Source: Ensifer sp. USDA 6670 (lineage in GTDB: Bacteria > Pseudomonadota > Alphaproteobacteria > Rhizobiales > Rhizobiaceae). Taken from it: a stretch of 64,000 nt of DNA. Shown here one piece after another: positions 17,343-26,392 of the stretch (positions within the stretch are counted from its first letter, which is position 1; each line of letters begins with the position of its first letter). The position numbers were made by a program, and so were the translations under genes. The DNA lies in the NCBI GenBank assembly GCA_000421085.1, contig ATWE01000015.1, positions 62,001 through 126,000 on the forward strand. Direction: 5' to 3'. The notes beneath the pieces are model-generated. The model saw only the letters and a list, made by a program, of their open reading frames with translations, did not search any database and was not told where the DNA came from.

Positions 17343-18497
17343 TTACCGCTGGCTTCTGTCGAGCAGGCGTTCCATGAAGCCTGAATAGCGCGACATGCCG
17401 AAGCAGAAAAGCCAAAAGACGAAGCCCGCGAAGATAAGGCCGGTCAGCGGCGTGACGGCGCTGGCCCAGTTCGTATCGCTGAAGTTCAGGCGGACAATGC
17501 CGAGCAGGTCGAACATGCCGATGATCGACACGAGCGATGTGTCCTTGAACAGGCCTATGAATGTGTTGACGATTCCGGGAATGACCAGCTTCAGGGCCTG
17601 CGGCAGGACGATGAAGCCCATTTTCTGCCAAAAGCTGAGCCCCAGCGAATCGGCGCCCTCATACTGGCCCTTCGGAATTGCCTGCAGGCCGCCGCGCACC
17701 ACTTCCGCCATGTAAGCGGAGGCAAAGAGCGACACCCCGATCAGGGCGCGCAGGAACTTATCGAAGGTGACGCCCTGCGGCAGGAACAGCGGCAGCATGA
17801 CGCTGGCCATGAAAAGCACCGTGATCAATGGAACGCCGCGGATGACCTCGATGAAGACGGTGCAGAGCATCTTGATCACCGGCATGTTCGACCGGCGCCC
17901 GAGCGCCAGCAGGATGCCGAGCGGCAGCGAAACCGCGATTCCGACGAAGGACAGGACGAGGGTGACCATCAAGCCGCCCCAGAGCGGCGTTTCGACATAA
18001 GTGAGGCCGAACCAGCCGCCGGGGAGGAGGATCGCCGCAAGGATAGGCAGGGCGCCGAGCAGCAGGAGCGCGTTCAATCCCTTGTACGGGATTCTCGGTA
18101 TCAGCATCGGCACCAGGAGCAACACGAAGAGGATGCCGACAAGCGCCGGACGCCAGCGCTCGTCGAGCGGATAGCGGCCAAAAAGGAACTGGGCGAATTT
18201 CGCATTGACGAAGGCCCAGCAGGCGCCGCTCCAGCCTTCCGGCTGCGAGCCGCCTTGCGAGAGCGTGGCGCAGACGCCGCGGCCGCCGCCGCTCCAGGCG
18301 GCGTCGATGAAGAGCCACTGAATTGCGGGCGGCACCAGCCATGCGAGGATGAGCAGGCTGATGATCGTCAGGACAGTGTCCTTGGGCGTGGCGAACAGAT
18401 TTTTCCGCAGCCAGGAGGCGACACCGCTTTCCAGCGACGGGGCAGGCGAAGCTTCGATCATCGCAGCGCGAACGTAAGAGGCCTGATTCGTGCTCAT
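17343..18497 (-). CDS. aapM: AapM, permease subunit of general L-amino acid ABC transporter
   Basis: This 384-residue membrane protein is one of the two Aap permeases. It has an N-terminal hydrophobic segment, a large loop containing Cys-Trp-rich sequence ([15 protein letters not shown]), and then the HisM-type domain with the EAA-like loop around [24 protein letters not shown]. The long N-terminal region before the core permease domain is normal for AapM compared with the ~220-residue HisM. It starts 4 bases after aapQ. Confidence 0.95.
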   Translation of the reverse strand: MSTNQASYVRAAMIEASPAPSLESGVASWLRKNLFATPKDTVLTIISLLILAWLVPPAIQWLFIDAAWSGGGRGVCATLSQGGSQPEGWSGACWAFVNAKFAQFLFGRYPLDERWRPALVGILFVLLLVPMLIPRIPYKGLNALLLLGALPILAAILLPGGWFGLTYVETPLWGGLMVTLVLSFVGIAVSLPLGILLALGRRSNMPVIKMLCTVFIEVIRGVPLITVLFMASVMLPLFLPQGVTFDKFLRALIGVSLFASAYMAEVVRGGLQAIPKGQYEGADSLGLSFWQKMGFIVLPQALKLVIPGIVNTFIGLFKDTSLVSIIGMFDLLGIVRLNFSDTNWASAVTPLTGLIFAGFVFWLFCFGMSRYSGFMERLLDRSQR

Positions 18498-18501
18498 GAT
18501 C

Positions 18502-19695
18502 TCACCTCTCCACCAGCGCCATTCGGGCGTTGTACCAGTTCATGAACAGCGACGTCGCGAGGCTCAGGCTGAGATAGACGATGAGCCAGATGCTCACGAT
18601 CTCGATCGACTGTCCGGTCTGGTTGAGGATGGTGCCTCCGACGGCAACGAGGTCGGCATAGCCAATGGCAACCGCCAGCGAGGAGTTCTTGGTGAGGTTG
18701 AGATACTGGCTGGTCAGCGGCGGAATGATGATGCGCATCGCCTGCGGCACGACTACGAGGCGCGTCGTCAGCGCCGGGCGTATGCCGAGCGCATGTGCCG
18801 CCTCGGTCTGGCCCTTGGAAACGCCGCGGATGCCCGCCCGGACGATTTCGGCGATGAAGGCTGCCGTGTAGAAGGAAAGCGCGAGGAACAGCGACATGAA
18901 CTCCGGTCCGACGACCGAACCGCCCGTGAGGTTGAACTTGCCCGCCACGGGAATGTCGAAGGTGATCGGCGCGCCGGTCACGAGAAATGTGACCAGCGGC
19001 AGGCCGACGATCAGTCCGAGCACGGTCCACAGAACGGGAAGGCGCTCGCCGGTCGCCAGCTGCCGCTGGCGCGCGTAACGGGCAAAGAACACACTTGCGG
19101 CGATAGCGATAACAAACGCGATGAGGGTGTATTCTGCACCCTCTTCGGCAATCGGCCTCGGAAAGGCGACACCGCGGTTGCTCAGAAAGATATCAAAAGG
19201 CAGGGCAAGCGCATCTCGTGCCTGCGGTAATATCGACAGCACCCCGCTGTACCAGAAGAATATGACGAGCAGCGGCGGGATGTTGCGGAACACCTCGACA
19301 TAGGCCAGCGAGAGCTTGGCGATGATCCAGTTGTGCGAAAGGCGTCCGATGCCGACGAGAAAACCGATGATCGTCGCCGTGATGATTCCGGTAATTGCGA
19401 CGAGCAACGTATTGATGAAGCCGACCAGCAAGGCGCGGCCATAGGTGGAATCGCTGGTGAATGAAATCAGCGACTGTCCGACATCGAAGCCGGCGCGGCT
19501 TCTAACGAAATCGTAGCCGGATGCGATGTTCGCGCGTCTCAGGTTGTCGACGGTGTTGTCGACGATCCAGTAGATGAGCGCTGCGAGGATGATGATGGTG
19601 ATTGCCTGATAGAATATCCCGCGCACCTGAGGATCGTTGATGATCGACCCCGAGGACTTGCTTCGTTCAGGCGCGTTGGTGACGCCGATGGCCAT
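18502..19695 (-). CDS. aapQ: AapQ, permease subunit of general L-amino acid ABC transporter
   Basis: This 397-residue inner-membrane protein pairs with AapM to form the transport channel. It shows an early membrane segment ([20 protein letters not shown]), a first block containing [20 protein letters not shown], and a C-terminal binding-protein-dependent permease domain with [21 protein letters not shown], the loop that contacts AapP. The gene is separated from aapJ by 105 bases containing a large palindrome, and is directly followed by aapM. Confidence 0.95.
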   Translation of the reverse strand: MAIGVTNAPERSKSSGSIINDPQVRGIFYQAITIIILAALIYWIVDNTVDNLRRANIASGYDFVRSRAGFDVGQSLISFTSDSTYGRALLVGFINTLLVAITGIITATIIGFLVGIGRLSHNWIIAKLSLAYVEVFRNIPPLLVIFFWYSGVLSILPQARDALALPFDIFLSNRGVAFPRPIAEEGAEYTLIAFVIAIAASVFFARYARQRQLATGERLPVLWTVLGLIVGLPLVTFLVTGAPITFDIPVAGKFNLTGGSVVGPEFMSLFLALSFYTAAFIAEIVRAGIRGVSKGQTEAAHALGIRPALTTRLVVVPQAMRIIIPPLTSQYLNLTKNSSLAVAIGYADLVAVGGTILNQTGQSIEIVSIWLIVYLSLSLATSLFMNWYNARMALVER

Positions 19696-19757
19696 GCAAT
19701 GCCTCTTTCCCCTTGTCCATCCTTTCGGATGTTCCCTTTATCGGGTTTTTATCGTTG

Positions 19758-19789
19758 ATCGGGGGAACGGCCGCGGCCGTCCCCCCGAT
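19758..19789. other. Near-perfect 32-nt palindrome between aapJ and aapQ
   Basis: Starting ATCGGGGGAACGGCCG, the next 16 bases are its reverse complement except for one mismatch (A19766 against C19781). In the transcript (minus strand) it forms a very stable hairpin between the binding-protein gene and the first permease gene. There is no U-run after it. Hairpins at this place in ABC operons often protect the 5' mRNA and lower expression of downstream genes; that role is inferred here. Confidence 0.7.
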
Positions 19790-19800
19790 ATCGCGTCCGA

Positions 19801-20826
19801 TCAGCGGACCGGCGGCGCGTACTGGAGACCGCCCTTGTTCCAGAGGGCGTTGAGGCCGCGCTCGATCTTCAGCGGGCTGCCTGCGCCGATGTTGCGGTCG
19901 AACACTTCGCCGTAGTTTCCGACTGCCTTGACGATATTGACCGCCCATTCGTTGGTGAGACCGAGGTCCGTGCCGATCTTGCTGTCGGCCTCGACGCCCA
20001 GGAAGCGTTGAACGTCGGGGTTCGTCGACTTCTTCATTTCCTCGACATTGGCCTGGGTTACGCCGAACTCTTCGGCCTGGACCAGGGCGTAATGAACCCA
20101 GCTGACGATGTCGAACCACTGATCGTCACCCTGGCGGACTGCAGGTGCGAGCGGCTCTTTGGAGATGATCTCCGGCAGAACGATGTGGTCATCGGGCTTC
20201 GAGAGGGTGAGGCGCAGCGAATAGAGGCCGGACTGGTCGGTCGTATAGACATCGCAACGGCCGGCGTCGTAGGCAGCGTTCACTTCCTCGAGTTTCTCGA
20301 AGACGACCGGATTGTACTGCAGGTTGTTCGCCTTGAAGTAGTCGGCAAGGTTGAGCTCGGTCGTCGTGCCGGTCTGAACGCAGACGGCGGCGCCGGAAAG
20401 CTCGAGGGCGGACTTCACGTCGAGTTCCTTTCGAACCATGAAGCCCTGGCCGTCGTAATAGTTGACGGGACGGAAGTTGAAGCCAAGCGCCGTGTCGCGG
20501 TTGATCGACCAGGTCGTGTTGCGTGCGAGCACATCGACTTCGCCGGACTGCAGCGCCGGAAAGCGTTCCTTGGCGGAGAGCGGCGTATACTTGACCTTGC
20601 TGCCGTCGGCGAAGATCGCAGCCGCAATCGCCTTGCAGTAGTCGACGTCGAAACCGCTCCAATTGCCCGAGGCGTCAGGGGCTGCGAAACCGGCGAGGCC
20701 CGTATTCACGCCGCACTGGACGAAGCCCTTGGCCTTCACGTCGTCAAGCGTCGCGGCGGATGCCGCATGTGTGCCAATCCCCACGACAGCAGCGCCAACG
20801 AGAGCTGTCAGAATTCTTCTTGCCAT
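19801..20826 (-). CDS. aapJ: AapJ, periplasmic general L-amino acid-binding protein
   Basis: AapJ captures amino acids in the periplasm and delivers them to AapQMP. The 341-residue precursor has a signal peptide (MARRILTALVGAAVVGIGTHAASA, cut before ATLDDV) and the family-3 solute-binding fold, with GFVQCGVNTGLAGFAAPD near the mature N-terminus and SGAAVCVQTGTTTELNLADYF in the second lobe. The length equals that of known AapJ. It heads the operon. Start 20826 is chosen because the signal peptide begins there; the frame continues 13 codons upstream with a charged stretch. Confidence 0.96.
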   Translation of the reverse strand: MARRILTALVGAAVVGIGTHAASAATLDDVKAKGFVQCGVNTGLAGFAAPDASGNWSGFDVDYCKAIAAAIFADGSKVKYTPLSAKERFPALQSGEVDVLARNTTWSINRDTALGFNFRPVNYYDGQGFMVRKELDVKSALELSGAAVCVQTGTTTELNLADYFKANNLQYNPVVFEKLEEVNAAYDAGRCDVYTTDQSGLYSLRLTLSKPDDHIVLPEIISKEPLAPAVRQGDDQWFDIVSWVHYALVQAEEFGVTQANVEEMKKSTNPDVQRFLGVEADSKIGTDLGLTNEWAVNIVKAVGNYGEVFDRNIGAGSPLKIERGLNALWNKGGLQYAPPVR

Positions 20827-21162
20827 TTTTTGAACCTTTTCGGTTGTCGTTTTTCGCGTCTGCACGATCGCGCTCTCTTGGCGCGTGCAGCCTCAGCCAC
20901 CCTCCTGGCCTGAGTACAAACTATCTCATGCTCAAAATCTGGAAGGGTCAAGAGACGTTGCCGATTTTATGATCTTCCATGTGAAAAACGTGAAGCTCGC
21001 CAGAAGTTTAGGCAGGTCTCGCGGCAGAATTGCCCGTCATGAATAAAAAACTGCCAGTTGCGCCTCCTTCCTGATTCACAGGCCGCCAGCTTGAGTTTTT
21101 TCTTGACCCGGCCGGTAGCTCGTTCGATGAGTCGGCAGCGAAAATCAACAGCGGATGTTTCA
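20827..21162. other. Divergent control region between aapJ and metC (336 nt)
   Basis: No gene is seen here. On the minus side the aapJ leader contains a nested hairpin at 20860-20890 (CTGCAC...GTGCAG outside GCGC...GCGC). A promoter candidate for aapJ is listed separately. On the plus side two -35-like hexamers precede metC: CTTGAG at 21090-21095 with weak CGGTAG 17 nt later, and CTTGAC at 21102-21107 with CGATGA 17 nt later. I looked for a SAM-II riboswitch, common before methionine genes in this group, and did not recognise one. Confidence 0.4.
20924..20952 (-). promoter_or_regulatory. Candidate aapJ promoter
   Basis: On the minus strand a perfect rhizobial -35 CTTGAC (plus coordinates 20947-20952) is followed after 17 nt by ATGAGA (20924-20929), a poor -10 match. 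It lies about 100 nt before the aapJ ATG. A sigma-54 -24/-12 pair was not seen. Confidence 0.35.
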
Positions 21163-22350
21163 ATGGCAGACAACAAGAGCGGGCGAGCGGAGCAGGGTAT
21201 CAATACCCGTCTCGCGCATACCGGCAACAACCCCTCCGACTTCCACGGCTTCGTCAATCCGCCGGTGGTTCACGCCTCCACCGTGTTGTTCCCGAATGCG
21301 AGGACGATGGAGACGCGGGCGCAGAAATATACCTACGGAACGCGGGGCACACCGACGACCGACGCGCTTTGCGAGGCCGTAAACGAGTTGGAGGGCGCAG
21401 CGGGCACGATCCTCGTTCCCTCCGGGCTCGCTGCGGTCACGGTGCCGTTCCTCGCCTATCTCTCCTCGGGCGACCATGTGCTCATCGTCGATTCGGTTTA
21501 TTTCCCCACCCGCCACTTCTGCGACACGATGCTCTCCAGGCTCGGCGTCACGGTCGAATATTATGACCCGACGATCGGCGCCGGCATCGAAAGCCTGATC
21601 AGGCCGAACACGCGGCTGGTGCACACGGAAGCTCCGGGATCGAATACCTTCGAAATGCAGGATATTCCGGCGATCGCCGCCGCGGCGCACCGGCACGGCT
21701 GTATCGTGACCATGGACAACACCTGGGCGACGCCGGTCTACTTCCGGCCCCTAGACCACGGCGTCGACGTTTCGATCCATGCGGCGACCAAGTACCCTTC
21801 CGGTCACTCGGACGTTCTTCTCGGGACCGTCTCCGCCAATGCGGCCTATTGGCCGGCACTCAGCGAGGCGATGGTTACGCTGGGCGTCTGCGTTTCGCCG
21901 GACGACAGCTATCAAATCCTGCGCGGCCTGCGCACGATGGGCGTTCGCCTGGAGCGCCATCAGGCAAGCGCGCTCGCGATCGCTGAATGGCTCGAGGGCC
22001 GCGACGAGGTGGCGCGCGTGCTTCATCCGGCACTGGCGAGCTTTCCCGGACACGAATTGTGGAAGCGCGACTTCGCCGGCGCGAGCGGGATATTCTCCTT
22101 CGTGCTCAGGGCTGAACCGGAAAACGGCAAGGCAAAGGCGCATGCGTTCCTGGATGCGCTCTCGCTGTTCGGGCTCGGTTACTCCTGGGGCGGCTTCGAA
22201 AGCCTCGCCGTTCACGTGAACCTATCCGACCGCAAGGTTGCGAAGGCACCGTCCGAAGGGCCGGTCATTCGGCTGCAGATCGGACTCGAGGATGTACCGG
22301 ACATCCGCCGGGATATTGAGGCGGGCCTCGCCGCGGCAAACGCCGTCTGA
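21163..22350 (+). CDS. metC: Cystathionine beta-lyase / Cys-Met metabolism PLP enzyme
   Basis: This enzyme of the Cys/Met metabolism PLP family (fold type I) would cleave cystathionine to homocysteine. The 395-residue protein has the PLP lysine K210 in SIHAATKYPSGHSD, upstream cofactor contacts around MDNTWATP, and KYTYGTRGTPTTDALCEAVNELEGA near the N-terminus. I chose ATG 21163 (MADNKSGRAEQ) because family similarity starts there; in-frame ATGs at 21127 and 21058 would add a Ser/Arg-rich leader. Related substrates (O-acetylhomoserine sulfhydrylase, methionine gamma-lyase) cannot be fully excluded. Confidence 0.88.
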   Translation: MADNKSGRAEQGINTRLAHTGNNPSDFHGFVNPPVVHASTVLFPNARTMETRAQKYTYGTRGTPTTDALCEAVNELEGAAGTILVPSGLAAVTVPFLAYLSSGDHVLIVDSVYFPTRHFCDTMLSRLGVTVEYYDPTIGAGIESLIRPNTRLVHTEAPGSNTFEMQDIPAIAAAAHRHGCIVTMDNTWATPVYFRPLDHGVDVSIHAATKYPSGHSDVLLGTVSANAAYWPALSEAMVTLGVCVSPDDSYQILRGLRTMGVRLERHQASALAIAEWLEGRDEVARVLHPALASFPGHELWKRDFAGASGIFSFVLRAEPENGKAKAHAFLDALSLFGLGYSWGGFESLAVHVNLSDRKVAKAPSEGPVIRLQIGLEDVPDIRRDIEAGLAAANAV

Positions 22351-22404
22351 GGTCTGAACGAAGCGATAGGGAGGCGGCAATACGCTTCCCTCGTCCCTGT
22401 CCAA

Positions 22405-23568
22405 CTAAACGCCGTAGCCGTAAAGCCAGTCGAAATCGGCTGCGAGCGCTTCGGGTTTTCTGCAAGAGAGAACAAAATCCCGCGCGATCCGCACCGGACC
22501 TGCTGCGTGGTAGGCGAAGCTGTTGAAGGCGGCGCGCTTGCGAACGCGGCCGATCCGCGCCCTGCGTGCGTCTTCATAGCGCGCGAAGGCCGAGGGAAGG
22601 TCCGGATGATCGGCAATGCACAGGGCGAGTTCGCGGGCGTCCTCGATGGCCATCGCCGCCCCCTGGGCTGCAAATGGCGTCATGGCGTGGGCAGCATCGC
22701 CGATGAGGATGGTATCGCGCCCATTGTGCCAGGCCCCGTCTTCAACCGTGCAGAGCGGCCAGTAGGTCGCCGAACCGGCATGACCGAGAAGCGAGCGCAG
22801 ATCGGGATGCCAATCCCTGAAGGCCGCCTCGAACTCGCGCCGGCGATCGGCGGATTCGCGCCCCGCCCAGGTTTCGCCGGACGCCTTTCCGGCAACGATC
22901 GCGACGAGGTTGAAGCCGTCGATCTTCCGGATCGGATAGGCGACGAGATGGGCCTTCGGCGCGAGGAAGGCGGTGACGCGATCATGCGGCAGGCAGGCGG
23001 GCGCCCGGGTGCGTGGCAGCGTGAAGCGCCAAGCGACATTGCCCGAAAAACGGACGGTGCCGGCGCCGGGAACGGAGGAGCGTATCCGCGACCAGATACC
23101 GTCCGCGCCGATGATCGCTGCCGGCGATTGCTTGCTCGCCCCGGTGATGACTACTCGTGGATCGTCCCCGATCCGGCTCCCCAGATGAAGGCGGCAAAGC
23201 GGCTGCGCCCTGACGGCATCCAGAAGGATCGTTTGCAGGCTGGCGCGATGCAGGACGCCATAGGGCGCCCCCCAGCGCTCGCGGGCGCGGGCGCCGGCAG
23301 GCACGCTGGCAAGCTGCCGCAGCGAGCGGCCGTCGGTAAGCGAGATCGCTTCCGGTTCATTCCAGACGCTTTCGAGAGCGGACAGCAACCCGAGTTCGAT
23401 GAGGATGCGCGATGCATTCGGCGAAAGCTGAAGCCCGGCACCGGCTTCCTCCAATGAATCGGCCTGCTCGAAAATATCCGTCCGGAACCCCTGCCGTGCA
23501 AGGCAGAGCGCGGCGGTCATCCCGGCGATGCCGGCACCGACGATCGCAACCGGGTCAGCCTTTTGCAT
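22405..23568 (-). CDS. FAD-dependent monooxygenase (salicylate hydroxylase-like)
   Basis: This 387-residue class A flavoprotein hydroxylase has the dinucleotide motif VAIVGAGIAGMTAAL at about 8-22, a conserved SPNASRIL segment, and the second FAD/ribityl motif IGDAAHAMTPFAAQGAAMAIEDA. No membrane segment is seen. The substrate is unknown; the wording is closest to salicylate or 3-hydroxybenzoate hydroxylases, but ubiquinone-type hydroxylases share the fold. It is convergent with metC and 27 bases from the next minus-strand gene upstream, so it may be co-transcribed with the zinc-finger gene. Confidence 0.85.
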   Translation of the reverse strand: MQKADPVAIVGAGIAGMTAALCLARQGFRTDIFEQADSLEEAGAGLQLSPNASRILIELGLLSALESVWNEPEAISLTDGRSLRQLASVPAGARARERWGAPYGVLHRASLQTILLDAVRAQPLCRLHLGSRIGDDPRVVITGASKQSPAAIIGADGIWSRIRSSVPGAGTVRFSGNVAWRFTLPRTRAPACLPHDRVTAFLAPKAHLVAYPIRKIDGFNLVAIVAGKASGETWAGRESADRRREFEAAFRDWHPDLRSLLGHAGSATYWPLCTVEDGAWHNGRDTILIGDAAHAMTPFAAQGAAMAIEDARELALCIADHPDLPSAFARYEDARRARIGRVRKRAAFNSFAYHAAGPVRIARDFVLSCRKPEALAADFDWLYGYGV

Positions 23569-23595
23569 GAATCTCGCGCCGTCGCCTGCGCAGGA

Positions 23596-23841
23596 TCAGG
23601 CGGCTTTAGTCGTGAAAAGGCAACCCGGAGGGATCGTTTCCGTTGCTTTCAGCGAAGGATTGTAGCGGTAGAGGGTCGAGCAATAGGAACAGACTTTCTC
23701 GTTTTCGTCGCCCATGTCGACGAAGATGTGAGGGTGGTCGAACGGGACGGAAGCACCCGTGCACATGAATTCCTTGACGCCGATCTCGATGACCCGGTGC
23801 CCGCCGTCGTTCTGAAAATGGGGGATGCTGTGGCCGGCCAT
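23596..23841 (-). CDS. CHCC zinc-finger protein, NDUFS6-like complex I subunit candidate
   Basis: The 81-residue protein (MAGHSIPHFQNDGGHRVIEI...) has a C-x8-H-type site (FMCTGASVPFDHPHIFVDMG) and a CxxC knuckle (VCSYCSTLY), the layout of the zf-CHCC domain of NDUFS6, the 13-kDa zinc subunit of respiratory complex I. Alphaproteobacteria are known to carry homologues of this mitochondrial accessory subunit. GGAG lies 6 bases upstream of ATG 23841, which decides against an ATG 7 codons earlier. No nuo gene is nearby; it sits upstream of a flavin monooxygenase. Confidence 0.75.
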   Translation of the reverse strand: MAGHSIPHFQNDGGHRVIEIGVKEFMCTGASVPFDHPHIFVDMGDENEKVCSYCSTLYRYNPSLKATETIPPGCLFTTKAA

Positions 23842-24031
23842 GTCGTACTCCGATATATGCAAGTCTTAGGTGTCGATTGGGGTGTCGATTTTGCCGGCAC
23901 CATAGTGAGCTTTGGCGGAAATGTGTAGCGGCAAACATGCCGCGCCCTATGGTTTTTGGAGCGATTGGGGTTTCCGGCCGTTGCTTTACCAACTAACGTC
24001 CGCGCCGACAGGACAATACCAGGAAAACCAG

Positions 24032-24811
24032 ATGGACTTGAACCCTCCGCCATTTTCCCGCTTCACGCATGACGGACTGGAAATCGCCTATTTCGACGAC
24101 GGTGACCCCTCGGGCGACCCGATCCTGCTCATTCACGGCTTTGCATCGAGCGCCAATGTCAACTGGGTTTTTCCCGGATGGCTGAAGACGCTCGGCGACG
24201 CCGGATATCGTGTCATCGCGCTCGACAATCGCGGACACGGGCAAAGCAGCAAGCCCCATGATCCCTCGCTCTATCACCCGCCGCAGATGGCGGCGGATGC
24301 GGCGGCGCTTCTGGTGCATCTCGGCATCGGCGAAGCGACTGTCATGGGCTACTCGATGGGCGCGCGGATCTCGGCATTCCTGGCTTTGCAGCACCCGGAT
24401 CGCGTCCGTTCGCTGGTGTTCGGCGGTCTCGGGATAGGCATGATCACGGGGGTGGGGGAGTGGGATCCGATCGCCGACGCGCTGCTTGCATCTTCTTTGG
24501 AGGACGTTACGCACGAGCGGGGCCGGACGTTCCGCGCCTTCGCGGACCAGACGAAAAGCGACCGTCAGGCGCTCGCCGCATGCATATCGACATCGCGGGA
24601 CCTGCTTACCGCCGACGAGGTAGGCCGCATAGACGTGCCGGTGCTGATCGGCGTCGGGACCAAGGATGACATCGCCGGATCGGCTGAGGAGCTTGCCGCG
24701 TTGATGCAGCATGCCGTGGCACTCGACATTCCCGGGCGCGACCACATGCTGGCGGTCGGTGACCGCGTGTTCAAGAAGGCGGTCTTGGAGTTCCTTGCCG
24801 GGGTTCGGTGA
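24032..24811 (+). CDS. Alpha/beta-fold hydrolase
   Basis: This 259-residue protein has the alpha/beta hydrolase pattern: oxyanion-hole LIHGFASS, RVIALDNRGHGQSSKP, nucleophile elbow GYSMGA with Ser108, an acid near VLIGVGTKDDIAG and the histidine in GRDHMLAVGD. The substrate is unknown; esterase, lactonase and C-C hydrolase members look alike. Start ATG 24032 has AGGAA about 9 bases upstream; an earlier in-frame ATG at 23912 would add a non-conserved leader. Divergent from the zinc-finger gene. Confidence 0.85.
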   Translation: MDLNPPPFSRFTHDGLEIAYFDDGDPSGDPILLIHGFASSANVNWVFPGWLKTLGDAGYRVIALDNRGHGQSSKPHDPSLYHPPQMAADAAALLVHLGIGEATVMGYSMGARISAFLALQHPDRVRSLVFGGLGIGMITGVGEWDPIADALLASSLEDVTHERGRTFRAFADQTKSDRQALAACISTSRDLLTADEVGRIDVPVLIGVGTKDDIAGSAEELAALMQHAVALDIPGRDHMLAVGDRVFKKAVLEFLAGVR

Positions 24812-24817
24812 GGCCAG

Positions 24818-24859
24818 TCCAGACGGAAAACCCTGCGCACTTTTCTCTCGAGTTGCCCT
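24818..24859. repeat. Single copy of a dispersed repeat unit (GACGGAAAACC...GCGCACTTTT)
   Basis: AGACGGAAAACC followed by TGCGCACTTTT matches the units found at 57965-58079 (GACGGAAAACCGTGACGCACTTTT). It lies just after the hydrolase stop. The same word order in separate intergenic gaps shows a dispersed repeat family. Confidence 0.6.
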
Positions 24860-25007
24860 CGGCCGTGACACGAACGAGAGGTGAAATCCGGTCAGGCCAT
24901 TTATGTCGGCCGGAAATTGGCCTATATATGCCCGAACAACGACCCGTCCTAAGATCGGCAAGCCAAAGACGAACCCGCTGAGGGACCGCCCAGGAAGGAG
25001 AGCGACC

Positions 25008-25835
25008 ATGGTCGCCAAGACAGAACTTCGTCATACGGAATCGCTCGAAGCGATCGATCCGATCTGGGATAGCCTGCGCGAGGAGGCGCGTCTGGCGGCC
25101 GAGCGCGACCCGATGCTGGCGGCCTTTCTCTATTCGACGGTGGTCAATCAGCATTCCCTGGAAGATTGCGTCATCTACCGGATCTGCGAAAGGCTGGACC
25201 ATCCCGATCTGCAGGCAAGTCTCCTGCACCAGACCTTTGCCGAAATGCTCGAGGATTGGCCCGAATGGGGCGCGGTCCTGCGCGTCGATATTCAGGCGGT
25301 CTACGACCGCGACCCGGCCTGCACGCGCTTCATGGAACCCGTGCTTTATTTCAAGGGTTTCCATGCCATACAGACGCACCGTCTGGCACACTGGCTGTGG
25401 AACCGCGGCCGGAGAGACTTTGCGCTCTATCTCCAGAGCCGCTCCTCCAGCGTCTTCCAAACAGACATCAATCCGGCCGCCCGCATCGGGCGCGGCATCT
25501 TCCTCGATCATGCAACGGGGCTCGTCGTCGGCGAAACCGCCGTCATCGGCGACAATGTTTCGATCCTACATGGCGTGACGCTTGGCGGCACCGGCAAGGA
25601 GGGCAGCGACCGTCATCCGAAGATTGGCAACGGCGTGCTGATCGGCGCCGGCGCAAAGATTCTCGGCAACATCCACATCGGCCACTGCTCGCGCGTGGCC
25701 GCCGGTTCCGTCGTGCTGAAGGCAGTCCCTCCCAAATCGACGGTTGCCGGGGTGCCGGCGAAGGTCGTCGGCGAGGCCGGCTGTTCCGAGCCCTCGCGTC
25801 AAATGGACCAGATTCTGGCGTCGTTCGATATCTGA
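25008..25835 (+). CDS. cysE: Serine O-acetyltransferase
   Basis: CysE transfers acetyl from acetyl-CoA to L-serine, the first step of cysteine synthesis. The 275-residue protein has the N-terminal helical SATase domain (DPIWDSLREEARLAAERDPMLAAF) and the left-handed beta-helix with the hexapeptide pattern and active-site segments FLDHATGLVVGET and ILHGVTLGGTG. AAGGAG precedes ATG 25008 by about 7 bases. The C-terminal tail after the helix may hold the part used in cysteine feedback and binding to cysteine synthase. It completes, with cysI and metC, the scattered sulfur assimilation genes. Confidence 0.95.
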   Translation: MVAKTELRHTESLEAIDPIWDSLREEARLAAERDPMLAAFLYSTVVNQHSLEDCVIYRICERLDHPDLQASLLHQTFAEMLEDWPEWGAVLRVDIQAVYDRDPACTRFMEPVLYFKGFHAIQTHRLAHWLWNRGRRDFALYLQSRSSSVFQTDINPAARIGRGIFLDHATGLVVGETAVIGDNVSILHGVTLGGTGKEGSDRHPKIGNGVLIGAGAKILGNIHIGHCSRVAAGSVVLKAVPPKSTVAGVPAKVVGEAGCSEPSRQMDQILASFDI

Positions 25836-26014
25836 TCAAGGCGCTTGAAACGCGGCTGCGTCGGGCATCGACGTTGCGAAAAATCAGTGCAGCAATTCAA
25901 GGCGTTGCGAGCACTTCTTCGCCTTTCGGCGAACGCTTGGCGCTCTGATGGGTTTACACCTGGTAATAGCCCGTGCAACAAGCGCGGCAAATCAATCGGC
26001 TACGGAGAATAGTT

Positions 26015-26218
26015 TTGAAGCCCGAAGAAATCCGCAAGCTTGAGGCCTATCTTAAGCGCACGTTCAACCAGTCCATGGTCGTCAAGGCTCGCCCGAAGAA
26101 GGACGAATCCGCTGAAGTGTATCTCGGCGACGAATTTCTCGGCGTCGTCTTCCGTGACGAGGAGGATGGCGAGCTCTCCTACAACTTCTCGATGGCGATC
26201 CTCGACATCGATCTCTGA
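26015..26218 (+). CDS. DUF3126 family protein
   Basis: This small acidic protein of 67 residues (M/L-KPEEIRKLEAYLKRTFN...) resembles the DUF3126 family of alphaproteobacteria. It starts with TTG; GGAG 7 bases upstream (26004-26007) and the family N-terminus MKPxEIxKL support that start over an in-frame upstream ATG at 25973. A helix is followed by beta strands (SMVVKARPKKD, AEVYLGDEFLGVVFRDE) and ends SYNFSMAILDIDL. No function is known. A good terminator follows and the phasin gene lies downstream. Confidence 0.75.
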   Translation: MKPEEIRKLEAYLKRTFNQSMVVKARPKKDESAEVYLGDEFLGVVFRDEEDGELSYNFSMAILDIDL

Positions 26219-26264
26219 GAGCAGCACGAACCCACCCGGATCGGTGGTGGTCGCGCGTTGCAAG

Positions 26265-26296
26265 ACCCGGTACTGAGCAATCAGGCCGGGTTTTCT
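26265..26296 (+). terminator. Intrinsic terminator of the DUF3126 gene
   Basis: ACCCGG (26265-26270) pairs with CCGGGT (26286-26291) around a 15-nt loop, followed by TTTTC. Confidence 0.6.
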
Positions 26297-26355
26297 GTTG
26301 TTAAGTCATACTTTTCTAAGAATTTGTCCGGAGGCGCCTGGTCTTCATCAAGTCG

Positions 26356-26380
26356 TTGCAAGAACTGTGTTTTATTGCAA
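26356..26380. promoter_or_regulatory. Pair of TTGCAA sites upstream of the phasin promoter
   Basis: Two copies of the palindrome TTGCAA at 26356-26361 and 26375-26380, 19 bp apart, lie just before the -35 of the phasin gene. With the GTGCAATGCAC palindrome in the promoter they form a cluster of TGC/GCA sites as expected for the PHB-responsive repressor PhaR (AniA). Confidence 0.45.
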
Positions 26381-26392
26381 CGCACACTGAAA

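Noticed and set aside
20935-21162. SAM riboswitch before metC
   Set aside because: The expected SAM-II pseudoknot sequence was not recognised; only weak promoter hexamers were seen.
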